Source of the DNA: Rhodanobacter denitrificans
GTDB lineage: Bacteria; Pseudomonadota; Gammaproteobacteria; Xanthomonadales; Rhodanobacteraceae
Direction of reading: 5' to 3'
Assembly (NCBI GenBank): GCA_017848855.1
Contig: JAFIHF010000065.1
Coordinates: 1 to 61,962 of the forward strand
Length of the DNA: 61,962 nucleotides
Below the pieces are notes generated by a model. That model was not told the origin of the DNA and ran no database searches. It saw only the letters and a list, made by a program, of their open reading frames with translations. This document shows, piece by piece, positions 43,480-53,008 of this stretch. Position numbers and translations under genes: made by a program. Each line of letters starts with the position of its first letter. Within the stretch, counting starts at the first letter, position 1.

Positions 43480-43907
43480 ACGGCCACGAGGGTTCCGGCG
43501 CGAACGGGAAACAGGCGCGCACGCTGGCGCGGCGCTACCTGCGCGAGTTCGTTCCGGCGATGCTCGGCTACGTGATCCTGCTGCCGGTCTCGATCGTGCT
43601 GCTGCTGCGCGCCGGGCTGCCGACCGCCGGGAAAGTGGCGGTCGCCCTGCTGCCGGTGCTGCCGATGGTGTTCGTGGTGCGCGCGATGTTGCGGCACATG
43701 CTGCGCCAGGACGAGCTGCAGCAGCGCATCGAGCTGCAGGCGGTGGCGATCACCTGCGCGGTGGTCGGCATGGCCACGTTCAGCCTCGGCTTCCTGCAGA
43801 ACGTGCGGCTGCTGCCGTCGCCGCCGTGGGCCATGTTGTGGGTGCTGCCGCTGATGATCGGCGTGTACGGCGTGGTCCGCTTCCTGTTGGCGCGCCGCTA
43901 CCGATGA
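43476..43907 (+). CDS. Four-helix membrane protein of the XRE-NatAB operon
   Basis: A 143-aa protein with four helices in two hairpins. The central motif RHMLRQDELQQRIELQAVAI is the signature shared with its neighbours: a Arg/Glu-rich turn placed at the cytoplasmic side. I do not recognise a characterised family. It overlaps its neighbours on both sides by 4 bp (ATGA). Confidence 0.65.
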   Translation: MNGHEGSGANGKQARTLARRYLREFVPAMLGYVILLPVSIVLLLRAGLPTAGKVAVALLPVLPMVFVVRAMLRHMLRQDELQQRIELQAVAITCAVVGMATFSLGFLQNVRLLPSPPWAMLWVLPLMIGVYGVVRFLLARRYR

Positions 43908-44098
43908 ACAACCACGTGCGCGAACTGCGCGGCGAGCAGGGCTGGTCGCAGGCGGATCTCGCCGAGCGGCTGGAGGTGTCGCGGCAGACCATCAACGCGA
44001 TCGAGACCGGCAAGTACGACCCCAGCCTGCCGCTGGCGTTCAAGATCGCGAAGCTGTTTGGACGTCCGATCGAATCCATCTTCGATCCGGGCGAATGA
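43904..44098 (+). CDS. Small XRE-family transcription regulator
   Basis: A 64-aa helix-turn-helix protein: LRGEQGWSQADLAERLEVSRQTINAIE holds the five-helix core in part, and KYDPSLPLAFKIAKLFGRPIESIF completes it. Such one-domain XRE proteins commonly regulate a membrane protein or transporter gene beside them. It is the likely reader of the two TGTAAAG palindromes upstream. No sensing domain is present, so a membrane partner may provide the signal. ATGA overlap with the previous gene. Confidence 0.88.
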   Translation: MNNHVRELRGEQGWSQADLAERLEVSRQTINAIETGKYDPSLPLAFKIAKLFGRPIESIFDPGE

Positions 44099-44115
44099 GG
44101 AGCCAGGAGGGTGTG

Positions 44116-44511
44116 ATGCGAAACGGTGAAATCTGGCGTTATCTGCGCCGTGCACTGCCGGCCATGCTGCTGATCATCGTGGTGGCGGCGCTGATGTTGC
44201 ATTTCCGCAAGTCGCTGGGGCCGTTCGGAAGGAGCGGATTCCTCGTCGCGCTGATGCTCAGTTATGTCTGGGCCGGCTGGGTGGAGTTCAGCCAGCTGCG
44301 GCGCTGCGATGAATTGCGCCGGCGGCTGGAGCTGGAGGCGATGATGCTGTCCTTCATCGTCGCGACAGGCGTGATCCTCGGCTTGTTCTTTGCGAATGCG
44401 CTGAAGCTGCTGGCGGTTTCGTTCGCTGCGGCGCCATTCGTGATGGTTGGCAGCTATGTCGCCTGTCAGCTGTGGACACGCTTGCGCTACCGCTACTGGG
44501 CGCTGCTGTGA
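44116..44511 (+). CDS. Four-helix membrane protein, third paralogue
   Basis: A 131-aa protein with the same plan as 43476-43907, including QLRRCDELRRRLELEAMML between helix pairs. A very good ribosome site (AGGAGG, 44105-44110) five bases before ATG 44116 decides the start; an ATG at 44095 overlapping the XRE stop would be less well placed. Function unknown. Confidence 0.65.
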   Translation: MRNGEIWRYLRRALPAMLLIIVVAALMLHFRKSLGPFGRSGFLVALMLSYVWAGWVEFSQLRRCDELRRRLELEAMMLSFIVATGVILGLFFANALKLLAVSFAAAPFVMVGSYVACQLWTRLRYRYWALL

Positions 44512-44765
44512 TGGCGCCGCGGCGGGGGCAAGCCGTGCGTTGGAGCCTTGGCCTCGCACTGGCATTGGCGCTGACGGCATGGGTGGCGCGACCGACCGTG
44601 CCGGTACGACTGACGCTGATGCCGGACGGGGCGCACGAACTGGTAGTGGAAGGGCCGTGGCGGAGCCGGCTCAGCCTGCGTGTGGCCTGGCATCTCGCGC
44701 CGGCGTGGCAGGCGCTGCTTTCGATCTGGCTGGAGACGGACATGGCAAGGGGAAATCGCACATGA
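44511..44765 (+). CDS. Small protein with one N-terminal helix
   Basis: An 84-aa ORF whose start overlaps the previous stop by one base and whose stop overlaps the next start (ATGA). It has one helix (about 10-28) and a short soluble part with two strands (VPVRLTLMPDGAHELVVEG). Family not recognised. The gene overlaps on both sides are the main support. Confidence 0.5.
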   Translation: MAPRRGQAVRWSLGLALALALTAWVARPTVPVRLTLMPDGAHELVVEGPWRSRLSLRVAWHLAPAWQALLSIWLETDMARGNRT

Positions 44766-46342
44766 GAGTGAGTGGACGCACGGCCTTGCGCATCGCCATC
44801 GTGGCGGCGGGATTGGGTTTCCTGGGCTGGAGCCAGTGGCATGCGCGTCATGCGACGGAAACCGGGAGTACGTTGACGACGGACGCCGCCAGGACGACGA
44901 GTGCCGTCGCAGTGAAACCCGCGCCGCCGCGCACATGGCAAGTCGGCAAGCTCACGCTGACCGCCTGCGACCTCGGCCAGCCGAACAGCGGCCTGAGCAC
45001 CGCGGCGTGGTGCGGCACGCTGGCGGTGCCGGAGAACCGCGCCGCGCCGCAGGGCCGCAAGATCAACCTGAAGCTGGCGGTGCTGCGCTCCGGCGCGCAG
45101 GTCGCGAACAAGGACATGCTGGCCTTCCTCGCCGGCGGTCCGGGGCAGGCGGCCACCGATTACGCCGGGCCGATCGCCGCGATGCTGGAGCCGCTGCGCG
45201 CGCACCGCGACATCCTGCTGCTCGACCAGCGCGGCACCGGCGGCTCGAATGCGCTGGACTGCAAGAACGACGGCAAGAACGCGGCGAGCGAGGACACCGG
45301 CTTCGATCCCGCCAAGCTGCGCGCCGAGGCGGCGGCTTGCCTGAAGCAGGTGCAGGCGCATGCCGACCCGCGCTACTACACCACCAGCGACGCGGTGCAG
45401 GACCTGGACGACGTGCGCCGCGCGCTGGGCGTGCCCGAGTTCGACCTGGTCGGCGTCTCCTACGGCACGCGGGTGGCGCAGCAGTACGCGCGCCGCTATC
45501 CGGACGCGGTGCGCAGCATGGTGCTGGACAGCACGGTGCCGAACAGCGTGGTGCTGGGCGAGGATTTCGCGCGCAACCTCGACGACGCGCTGCAGGCGCA
45601 GTTCGCGCGCTGCGACGCGGACGCCGCCTGCAAGGAGCGCTTCGGCAAGCCGTACCAGACGCTGGTGCAGCTGCGCGACGCGCTGCGCGCGAACCCGCAT
45701 CCGGTCAGCTTCCGCGATCCGCAGACCTACCGCACCGTGCAGCGCGTGCTCAGCGACGACGCGCTGGTCAGCGTGGTGCGCATGTTCGCCTACGCGCCGC
45801 CCACCGCCGCGCTGCTGCCGCTGTCGATCGACGCCGCCGCGCACGGCGACGTCGGCCCGCTGCTGGGCCAGGCCAAGCTGCTGACCGTGGACATGGCCGA
45901 CCTCGCCGGCAGCGGCATGTCGTACTCGGTGATCTGCAGCGAGGACGCCGACCTGCTCGCCGCGCGGCCGCAGGACGCGGACACCCTGCTCGGCAACCAC
46001 ATGGTCGACGCCTACCGGGCGATCTGCTCGGTGTGGCCGAAGGGCGCGCGGCCGGCGGATTTCCACCAGCCACTGAAATCCGCCAGGCCGGTGCTGTTGC
46101 TGGCCGGCCAGTACGACCCGGTGACGCCGCCGCGCTACGCCGAGGAGGTGGCGAAGCACCTCGCGAATGCGCGCGTGCTGCTGTTCAAGGGCCAGGGCCA
46201 CAGCGTGCTGGCGACCGGTTGCGGGCCACAGCTGGTGCAGCACTTCGTCGAGCATCCCGATCCGAAGGCGCTGGATGCGGGTTGCCTCGACCGCCTGCAG
46301 CCGGTGCCGTTCTTCATCGACTTCAATGGAGCCACGCCATGA
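44762..46342 (+). CDS. Exported alpha/beta hydrolase with TAP-like C-terminus
   Basis: A 526-aa hydrolase with an N-terminal helix (about 8-26) that exports it or anchors it in the inner membrane. The catalytic Ser is S233 in LVGVSYGTR, Asp is D452 in LLAGQYDPVTPP, and His is H480 in KGQGHSVL. FLAGGPGQAA and LLDQRGTGGS are typical of proline iminopeptidase and tripeptidyl-aminopeptidase (TAP) relatives. It probably removes residues from the N-terminus of peptides in the periplasm. In this operon it precedes an exporter, which suggests peptide processing or detoxification. Confidence 0.88.
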   Translation: MRVSGRTALRIAIVAAGLGFLGWSQWHARHATETGSTLTTDAARTTSAVAVKPAPPRTWQVGKLTLTACDLGQPNSGLSTAAWCGTLAVPENRAAPQGRKINLKLAVLRSGAQVANKDMLAFLAGGPGQAATDYAGPIAAMLEPLRAHRDILLLDQRGTGGSNALDCKNDGKNAASEDTGFDPAKLRAEAAACLKQVQAHADPRYYTTSDAVQDLDDVRRALGVPEFDLVGVSYGTRVAQQYARRYPDAVRSMVLDSTVPNSVVLGEDFARNLDDALQAQFARCDADAACKERFGKPYQTLVQLRDALRANPHPVSFRDPQTYRTVQRVLSDDALVSVVRMFAYAPPTAALLPLSIDAAAHGDVGPLLGQAKLLTVDMADLAGSGMSYSVICSEDADLLAARPQDADTLLGNHMVDAYRAICSVWPKGARPADFHQPLKSARPVLLLAGQYDPVTPPRYAEEVAKHLANARVLLFKGQGHSVLATGCGPQLVQHFVEHPDPKALDAGCLDRLQPVPFFIDFNGATP

Positions 46343-46508
46343 GAAAGCCGTACGTACCGGCCGATGCCGTGTTGTTGGCCGCGGCTTTCGTCGCCGCGGC
46401 CGTGCTGGATGCGCCGCATGTCATCACCCAGATCCTGCTGCCGCTGCTGGTCGTGTTTTCCGTGGTGACCCGCAGGCGGGGCGCCTGTTTCAAGCGGGGG
46501 GAACAGTC

Positions 46509-46512
<4 letters not shown>
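46339..46512 (+). CDS. Small two-helix membrane protein
   Basis: A 57-aa ORF with two hydrophobic stretches (VLLAAAFVAAAVL and ILLPLLVVFSVV) and a basic end. It overlaps the hydrolase (ATGA) and the ATPase gene (GTGA). It may be an accessory subunit of the exporter. Family not recognised. Confidence 0.5.
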
Positions 46513-47239
<727 letters not shown>

Positions 47240-47243
<4 letters not shown>

Positions 47244-48445
47244 GCGCCGCGACTTCGAAAGTGCGCCGCGCCGGCGCCGTGCTCACCGTGTTCCTGAAGG
47301 AAGTGCGCGAGAACCTGCGCGACCGCCGCACCCTGACCGGCGCCTTCCTCACCGGCCCGCTGCTGGGGCCGCTGCTGTTCGTGCTGTTGATCAACGTGCA
47401 GGTCAACCGCGAGCTCGACAAGGCGGACCAGCCCTTGCACGTGCCGGTGATCGGCGCGCAGTACGCGCCGCATCTGGTCGATGCGCTGAAGCAGGGCGGC
47501 ATCGTGCCGGAGCCGGCGGTGGCCGATCCGGGCGCGGCGGTGCGCCAGCAGGATGCCGACGCGGTGCTGCGCATCGCCGCCGACTACGGCGCGGCCTGGC
47601 GCAAGGGCGAGCCAGTGCAGGTGGAGCTGTTCTACGATTCCTCGCGGCGCGACACCGGCAGCGCGGTGGAGCGGCTGGGCAAGCTGGTGGAAAACTACGC
47701 GCGCCAGCAGGGCGCGATGCGGCTGGTGGCGCGCGGGCTGGCGCCGGGCACGGCGTGGCCGGTGCAGGTGGCGCGGCGCGACCAGGCCACGCCGCAGTCG
47801 CGCGCGGTGCTGATGTTCGCGATGCTGCCGTACTTCTTCGTGATCACCCTGTTCCTCGGCGGCATGTATCTGGCGATCGACCTCACTGCGGGCGAGCGCG
47901 AGCGGCAGTCGCTGGAGCCGCTGTTCGCGAACCCGGTGGCGCGCTGGAAGATCCTCGTCGGCAAGCTCGCGGCGATCTGCGTGTTCTCGCTGGCCAGCCT
48001 CGCGATCACCCTGCTCGCGTTCGCCGTGGTCGGCCGCTTCATCCCCGCCGCGAAGCTGGGCATGGAGCTGGACCTCGGCTGGCATTTCGCCGGCACCGTG
48101 CTGCTCTTGATGCTGCCGCTGGTGCTGCTGCTGGCCTCGCTGCAAACCCTGGTGGCCGCGTTCGCCAAGAGCTACCGCGAGGCGCAGACCTACCTCTCGC
48201 TGCTGATGATGGTGCCGCTGATCCCCAGCCTCGTGCTGAGCTTCCTGCCGGTGAAGGCGCAGGCGTGGATGTACGCGGTGCCGCTGCTCGGCCAGAACCT
48301 CGGCATCATGCAGCAGCTGCGCGGCGACGGCGTCAGCGGCGAACAGTTCGCGTTGTGCCTTGCCGGCACCTTGGTGGCGGCGTTGTTCGCGGTAGGCGTC
48401 ACCGCGCAGCTGTATCGCTCGGAGAAGCTGGCGATTTCGGGCTGA
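47240..48445 (+). CDS. ABC transporter permease (NatB-like)
   Basis: A 401-aa permease with one N-terminal helix, a large extracytoplasmic domain (about 45-185) and five to six C-terminal helices. TVFLKEVRENLRDRRTL at the start and GMYLAIDLTAGERERQSLEPLFANP after the domain match NatB. NatAB of Bacillus exports Na+, but many relatives move drugs or peptides; the adjacent peptidase favours the latter. It ends the operon and is followed by a 23-bp-arm palindrome. Confidence 0.9.
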
Positions 48446-48467
48446 GCGTCGCGCACGCTCCCGCCGT

Positions 48468-48534
48468 CGTGGGTCGGGATTCATCCCGACAGGCCATCCG
48501 CGGCAAGTCAGGTCGGGATGAATCCCGACCCACG
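48468..48534. repeat. Palindromic element with 23-bp perfect arms (GTCGGGAT family)
   Basis: 48468-48490 (begins CGTGGGTCGGGATT) is the exact reverse complement of 48512-48534, centre 21 nt. Each arm folds again on itself (GTCGGGA-TTCA-TCCCGAC). It lies between the convergent natB-like gene and the alpha/beta hydrolase, where it can end both transcripts. Same architecture as the element at 32524-32600, but different sequence. Confidence 0.85.
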
Positions 48535-48544
48535 GGGTGAGGTT

Positions 48545-49396
48545 TCACATGGCGGCGTGCCGCAATACCCACTCCGCCACCACCTGCGGCTGTTCGAGCT
48601 GCAGGTGGTGGCCGCCATGCAGGTGTTCGGTCGCGATGCGTGGCACGCAGGCGGCGCGCGCCGCCATCATCGCGGCGGGCAGGTAGGGCGTGGCCGGTTG
48701 CGACAGCAGCAGGGCGGTGGGCGCCGCGATGCCGGCGAGCAGGGCGCGGATCTGCGGCTCGGCGAGCCGGATCGCGGTATGGCGGGTGAGGCGCGGGTCG
48801 CTGCGCCATTGCCAGCCGCCGTCGGTCTCGCGCAGGCCGCGTTCCACGATCGGGCGGGCGAGTTGCGCGTCGAGGCCGCTGGCCATGGCGCGGGCGCGCG
48901 CGGCCTGTTCGGCGTCGCGGAATACGCGCAGCGTCTTGCCGTTCGCGGGCGGCGCGGCGAGCGCGTCGCGGTAGCGCTGCAAGGTGTGCGCGCCGTCGTC
49001 GCCCAGCGGGCCGAGGCCTTCGATCAGGTGCAGGCGTTCGATCCGCGCCGGCGCGGCGGCGGCCACCAGCGAGGCGATGCCGGCGCCCAGCGAATGGCCG
49101 AGCAGGCGGCAGCGCGGCAGCGCCAGCGCATCGAGCGCGGCCAGCACCGCGCGCACGTAGTCGAGGAAGTGGTAACCGACGCCTGCGGGCAGGTGGTCCG
49201 AGTGGCCGTGGCCGGGCAGTTCCAGCGCGATCACGCGGAACCGCGGCGCGAGCAGCGGCGCCAGCCGGGCGAAGCTGCCGGCGTTGTCCAGCCAGCCGTG
49301 CAGGGCGACGAGCGGCGGCGCCGCGGGGGCGCCCCATTCCAGCGCCGCGAGCGTGAGATGGGGCAGCGCGAGGCGGCGTTCGCGTGGTGTGGTCAT
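48545..49396 (-). CDS. Alpha/beta fold hydrolase
   Basis: A cytoplasmic 283-aa hydrolase. The oxyanion region is ALHGWLDNAGSF, the nucleophile is in LLGHSLGAGIAS, and the His in HLHGGHHLQLEQP. The tail resembles the epoxide hydrolase and esterase groups; a substrate cannot be named. The start ATG at 49396 fits the homologous N-terminus better than upstream choices. The repeat element at 49424-49542 lies just before it. Confidence 0.85.
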   Translation of the reverse strand: MTTPRERRLALPHLTLAALEWGAPAAPPLVALHGWLDNAGSFARLAPLLAPRFRVIALELPGHGHSDHLPAGVGYHFLDYVRAVLAALDALALPRCRLLGHSLGAGIASLVAAAAPARIERLHLIEGLGPLGDDGAHTLQRYRDALAAPPANGKTLRVFRDAEQAARARAMASGLDAQLARPIVERGLRETDGGWQWRSDPRLTRHTAIRLAEPQIRALLAGIAAPTALLLSQPATPYLPAAMMAARAACVPRIATEHLHGGHHLQLEQPQVVAEWVLRHAAM

Positions 49397-49423
49397 GCGC
49401 AGAACCTGTTTCTTGAGAGAATT

Positions 49424-49542
49424 TTGCTCGTCATTCCTGCCCAAGCAGGGTTTTCAACAGACGCATGCCTGGTCATCCGGCGACTTTGCGCTTGCATGGC
49501 CCAAAGACACTGGATCCCAGCCTGCGCTGGGATGACGAGCAA
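49424..49542. repeat. MITE-like element with 14-bp inverted ends
   Basis: TTGCTCGTCATTCC (49424-49437) and GGGATGACGAGCAA (49529-49542) are inverted ends with one mismatch, 119 bp apart. Inside, ACTGGATCCCAGCCTGCGCTGGGATGA resembles the widespread CTGGATTCCCGC...GGGAATGAC repeats of proteobacteria. No ORF. It sits between two minus-strand genes. Confidence 0.65.
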
Positions 49543-49561
49543 GAAACGGATCCGGGCATCC

Positions 49562-50599
49562 TTAGCAATCCGGCCAGCCCTTCAGGTGGCGACGCGCCAG
49601 CGTGGCGAGGCTGCGCACCTGTTCGGGGCCGTCGTTGAGTGCGGGGATGTAGCGCAGCTCCCTGCCGCCGGCGGCGGTGAAGAAGTCGCGGTTCTGCATC
49701 GCGATCTCTTCCAGCGTTTCCAGGCAATCCACCGCGAAGCCGGGGCAGGCCACGTCGAGCCGCTTCACGCCTTCGCCGGCGAGGCGGCGCACGGTGGCGT
49801 CGGTGTACGGCCCCAGCCAGCGCTCGCGGCCCACCCGCGACTGGAAGCTCAGCACGAGCTGCGTTTCGTCCAGCCGCAGCCGCTCGCGCAGCAGGCGCGC
49901 GGTGGCCTGGCATTGCTCGGGATACGGGTCGCCGAGGCGCGCGTAGCGTTCGGGGATGCCGTGGAAGGAGAGCAGCAGCCTGTCGCCGCGGCCGTGCTGC
50001 GCCCACCAGGCTTCGATGCTCGCGGCCAGCGCCTCGATGTGCGCGGGCTCGGCGTGGTAGTCGTTGACGAAGCGCAGTTCTGGCGGCCAGCGCAGCGCCT
50101 TCAGCGCATCGGCCACCGCGTCGATCACCGAGCCGGTGGAGGTGGCCGAATATTGCGGATACAGCGGCAGCACCAAGAGGCGGCGCACGCCTTCCCCTTG
50201 CAAGGCCGCGATGGTCTTGCCCACCGCCGGCGCGCCGTAGCGCATCGCCAGCGCCACCCGCACGGTGTCGCCCAGCTCGGCCTGCAGCGCACGCGCCAGC
50301 GACTCGCTGCGCCAGCGCAGCGGGGAACCTTGCGCGTCCCAGATGCGTCCATAGGCATGCGCGGAGCGCCGCGGGCGCACGCGCAGGATCACCCCGTGCA
50401 GGATCGGCCACCACTTCCAGCGCGGGTAGTCGATCACCCTTCGGTCGGACAGGAATTCGGCCAGGTACGGCCGCAGCGCCTGCGCGGTGGGCGCGGTGGG
50501 CGTGCCCAGGTTCACCAGCAGCACGGCTGTCTGAACGGCCGCCGCCGCGGCAGGGATGGAATGGCCGGCGGGGCCGGTATAGTGATCGTGGTCGGGCAT
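49562..50599 (-). CDS. hemH: Ferrochelatase
   Basis: HemH inserts Fe2+ into protoporphyrin IX, the last step of heme B synthesis, and so supplies CtaB. The 345-aa protein has VLLVNLGTPTAPTA at the start, LLLSFHGIPERYARLGDPY with the catalytic His, and the C-terminal motif LDVACPGFAVDCLETLEEI with Cys and Glu. The ATG at 50599 is chosen; a frame from 50659 adds a poor N-terminus. It is divergent from the SYLF gene. Confidence 0.95.
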   Translation of the reverse strand: MPDHDHYTGPAGHSIPAAAAAVQTAVLLVNLGTPTAPTAQALRPYLAEFLSDRRVIDYPRWKWWPILHGVILRVRPRRSAHAYGRIWDAQGSPLRWRSESLARALQAELGDTVRVALAMRYGAPAVGKTIAALQGEGVRRLLVLPLYPQYSATSTGSVIDAVADALKALRWPPELRFVNDYHAEPAHIEALAASIEAWWAQHGRGDRLLLSFHGIPERYARLGDPYPEQCQATARLLRERLRLDETQLVLSFQSRVGRERWLGPYTDATVRRLAGEGVKRLDVACPGFAVDCLETLEEIAMQNRDFFTAAGGRELRYIPALNDGPEQVRSLATLARRHLKGWPDC

Positions 50600-50679
50600 C
50601 GTGGCGCGGGCGGTGAAACCGCCGTGAGTCTGCCACAAGCGCGACGCGCATCCCCGCAACCCCCACGACGGAGCTGCCC

Positions 50680-51372
50680 ATGTTCAAGACAACCCTGCAT
50701 CGCCTGCTGCTGGTCGGCGCCGCGCTGCTGTTGCCGGCGATGGCCGCACATGCCGACGACCTCACCCCGGAGCAGCGCGCGCAGAACGCGGTGCGCGTGC
50801 TGAACGAGATCCAGCAGGCGCCGGACAAGGCGATCCCCAGCGACCTGCTCAAGGATGCGCGGGCGATCGCGGTGATCCCGGACGTGTTGAAGGTCGGTTT
50901 CGTGTTCGGCGGCCGCCGCGGCGAGGGGCTGATCTCGGTGAAGAACCCGGACGGCACCTGGTCCAACCCCAGCTTCATCTCCTTCGGCGGCGGCAGCGTG
51001 GGCTTCCAGATCGGCGTGTCGTCCACCGACGTGATCCTGGTGTTCCGCAGCCAGCGCGGGGTGGATTCGATCGTCAACGGCAAGTTCACCGTGGGCGCCG
51101 ACGCCTCGGCCGCGGCCGGCCCGGTGGGCCGCACCGCCTCGGCCGCCACCGACCAGCAGCTGAAGGCGGAGATCTACTCCTACTCGCGCGCGCGCGGCCT
51201 GTTCGCCGGCGTGGCGCTGGACGGCTCGGTGCTGAAGATCGACTACGACGCCAATGCGGCGGTGTACGGCGCCGGCATCACCCCGCGGCGGATCTTCGAG
51301 GGCGGCGTGGGCAACGTGCCGCAGGCGGTGGTGAAGTTCCGCGATGCGCTGGAAGAGTACACTTCCAGATAA
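50680..51372 (+). CDS. SYLF/Ysc84 domain lipid-binding protein
   Basis: A 230-aa secreted protein: signal peptide (cut near AHA-DD) and a SYLF domain. Family sequence is evident in [25 protein letters not shown], the [17 protein letters not shown] stretch and the final NAAVYG. In eukaryotes SYLF domains bind phosphoinositides; bacterial members probably bind membranes from the periplasm. It stands alone, 68 bp before tatA. Confidence 0.88.
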   Translation: MFKTTLHRLLLVGAALLLPAMAAHADDLTPEQRAQNAVRVLNEIQQAPDKAIPSDLLKDARAIAVIPDVLKVGFVFGGRRGEGLISVKNPDGTWSNPSFISFGGGSVGFQIGVSSTDVILVFRSQRGVDSIVNGKFTVGADASAAAGPVGRTASAATDQQLKAEIYSYSRARGLFAGVALDGSVLKIDYDANAAVYGAGITPRRIFEGGVGNVPQAVVKFRDALEEYTSR

Positions 51373-51440
51373 CCGCCTTGTGCGAAGATCGGCGGTCGCC
51401 GGCGGAGCCGTTTCCGCCCCTGGCTGCCTCGAGGAACATC

Positions 51441-51698
51441 ATGGGTTTTGACAGCATCTGGCATTGGCTCCTGCTCCTGGTCATCGTGCTGCTGATCTTC
51501 GGCACCAAGAAGATCGGCAACATCGGCTCGGACCTCGGCAACGCCGTGCGCGGCTTCAAGAAGGCCATGCACGGCGACGAGGAGGACAAGGCGAAGGAAT
51601 CGCAGCAGGCGAAGGAGCAGCTGCGCGCCGATCCGCCGGCGGCCGCGTCGGCGAACGCCAGCACGCAGGAACAACGCGACTCGCACGAGTCGAAGTAA
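51441..51698 (+). CDS. tatA: Twin-arginine translocase subunit TatA
   Basis: TatA oligomers form the passage for folded proteins. At 85 aa it has the N-terminal helix ([19 protein letters not shown]), the amphipathic helix ([15 protein letters not shown]) and an acidic, Gln-rich tail. The ATG at 51441 follows GAGGAAC. First of tatABC; 21 bp to tatB. Confidence 0.95.
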   Translation: MGFDSIWHWLLLLVIVLLIFGTKKIGNIGSDLGNAVRGFKKAMHGDEEDKAKESQQAKEQLRADPPAAASANASTQEQRDSHESK

Positions 51699-51719
51699 GC
51701 GCGGGCGGGTTTTGCGGCG

Positions 51720-52142
51720 ATGATCGAGATCAGCTTCGGCAAGCTGGTGCTGCTCGCGCTCGTCGCGCTGATCGTGCTCGGCCCCGAGAAGCTGCCCGGC
51801 GCGGCGCGCACCGCGGGTGCGCTGCTGCGCCGCGTGCGCAACGGCTGGGACAGCGTGCGCGCCGAGGTGGAGCGCGAGCTGGAAGTGGAAGAGATCAAGC
51901 GCGCCGCGCGCGAGGCCGCCGCGCAGGCCGAGGCCGCGCAGAACGAGTTCAAGGACAGCGTGCAGCAGGTGCGCGAGCCGGTCGACGAGGCGGTGTCGGC
52001 CTTGAAGGCCGCCGCGGCGCCGGAGCCAGCCACGCAGGCCGCGCCCGAGCCGGCGTCCGCGCCCGAATTGCAGCAGGCGTTGCCGCTGGGCGAGCCGTCC
52101 ACCGCGCCGGCCGCGAAGGAGTCCGCGCATGGCGGCCACTGA
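51720..52142 (+). CDS. tatB: Twin-arginine translocase subunit TatB
   Basis: TatB receives the twin-arginine signal peptide with TatC. The 140-aa protein has the short helix with the TatB-type Glu/Pro pair (VLGPEKLPGAARTAG), a long amphipathic helix and an Ala/Pro-rich tail of about 60 aa. It overlaps tatC by 14 bp. Confidence 0.94.
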   Translation: MIEISFGKLVLLALVALIVLGPEKLPGAARTAGALLRRVRNGWDSVRAEVERELEVEEIKRAAREAAAQAEAAQNEFKDSVQQVREPVDEAVSALKAAAAPEPATQAAPEPASAPELQQALPLGEPSTAPAAKESAHGGH

Positions 52143-52884
52143 TCCCGACGATCTCGGCGACGACCTGCAGCAGGGCCTGTTCTCGCACCTGATCGAGCTG
52201 CGCTCGCGTTTGCTCAAGGCGGTCGCCGCCGTGCTGCTGGTGCTGGTGGCGCTGGTGCCGTTCGCGAACCGGCTGTACTCGGAGCTCGCCGCGCCGCTGG
52301 TGGCGCGCCTGCCGCAGGGCGCGCACCTGATCGCCACCGAGGTGGCCAGTCCGTTCATCACCCCGCTCAAGCTCGCGTTCTACACCGCGCTGTTCATCAG
52401 CATGCCGGTGATCCTGTACCAGCTGTGGGCCTTCGTCAGCCCCGGCCTGTACAAGCACGAGAAGCGCCTCGCGCGGCCGCTGCTGGTCGCCGCGCTGGCG
52501 CTGTTCTACTGCGGCTGCGCGTTCGCGTATTTCCTGGTGCTGCCGGCGGCGTTCCGCTTCCTTACCGCGGTGACCCCCGCGGGCGTGGAGATGATGACCG
52601 ACATCACGCACTACCTCGACTTCGTGATGCTGATGTTCTTCGCGTTCGGCCTGTGCTTCGAGGTGCCGGTGGCGGTGGTGATCCTCGCCGCGGTGGGCGT
52701 GGTGGACCTCGCCAAGCTGCGCAACGCGCGCCGCTACGCGATCGTGGGCGCGTTCGCGGTGGCCGCGATCATCACCCCGCCCGACATCACCTCGATGATC
52801 ATGCTCGGCATCCCGATGTGCCTGCTCTACGAGCTGGGCATCCTCGCGGTGCGCTGGTTGCTGCCGGGCAAGGCAGCGGGCTAG
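52129..52884 (+). CDS. tatC: Twin-arginine translocase subunit TatC
   Basis: TatC is the receptor for twin-arginine signals: 251 aa, six helices. Landmarks are HLIELRSRLLKAV at the N-terminus, ASPFITPLKLAFYTALFISMP in part, and FGLCFEVPVAVVIL. It closes tatABC. Two palindromes follow before the convergent sulfatase gene. Confidence 0.96.
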   Translation: MAATDPDDLGDDLQQGLFSHLIELRSRLLKAVAAVLLVLVALVPFANRLYSELAAPLVARLPQGAHLIATEVASPFITPLKLAFYTALFISMPVILYQLWAFVSPGLYKHEKRLARPLLVAALALFYCGCAFAYFLVLPAAFRFLTAVTPAGVEMMTDITHYLDFVMLMFFAFGLCFEVPVAVVILAAVGVVDLAKLRNARRYAIVGAFAVAAIITPPDITSMIMLGIPMCLLYELGILAVRWLLPGKAAG

Positions 52885-52887
52885 AAG

Positions 52888-53003
52888 CGCCCCCTCACCC
52901 CAATCCTCTTCCCCGGCGCAGCCGGCGGAGAGGGGGCAGAGCACACGACTCCCTCTCCCCCAACGGCTTCATGTTGGGGGAGAGGGTTGGGGTGAGGGGG
53001 CCT
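52888..53003. repeat. Two CTCTCCCCC-type palindromes after tatC
   Basis: One imperfect copy (about 52888-52937) and one strong copy (about 52950-53003) whose arms CTCTCCCCCAACGGC and the complementary GTTGGGGGAGAG make a hairpin of 12 bp or more. They fill the gap between convergent tatC and the sulfatase gene, where they probably terminate both. Confidence 0.8.
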
Positions 53004-53008
53004 CTGCC

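Noticed and set aside
49473-51149. A 558-aa frame spanning hemH and the SYLF gene
   Set aside because: It crosses two well-supported genes and a repeat; no coherent protein content.
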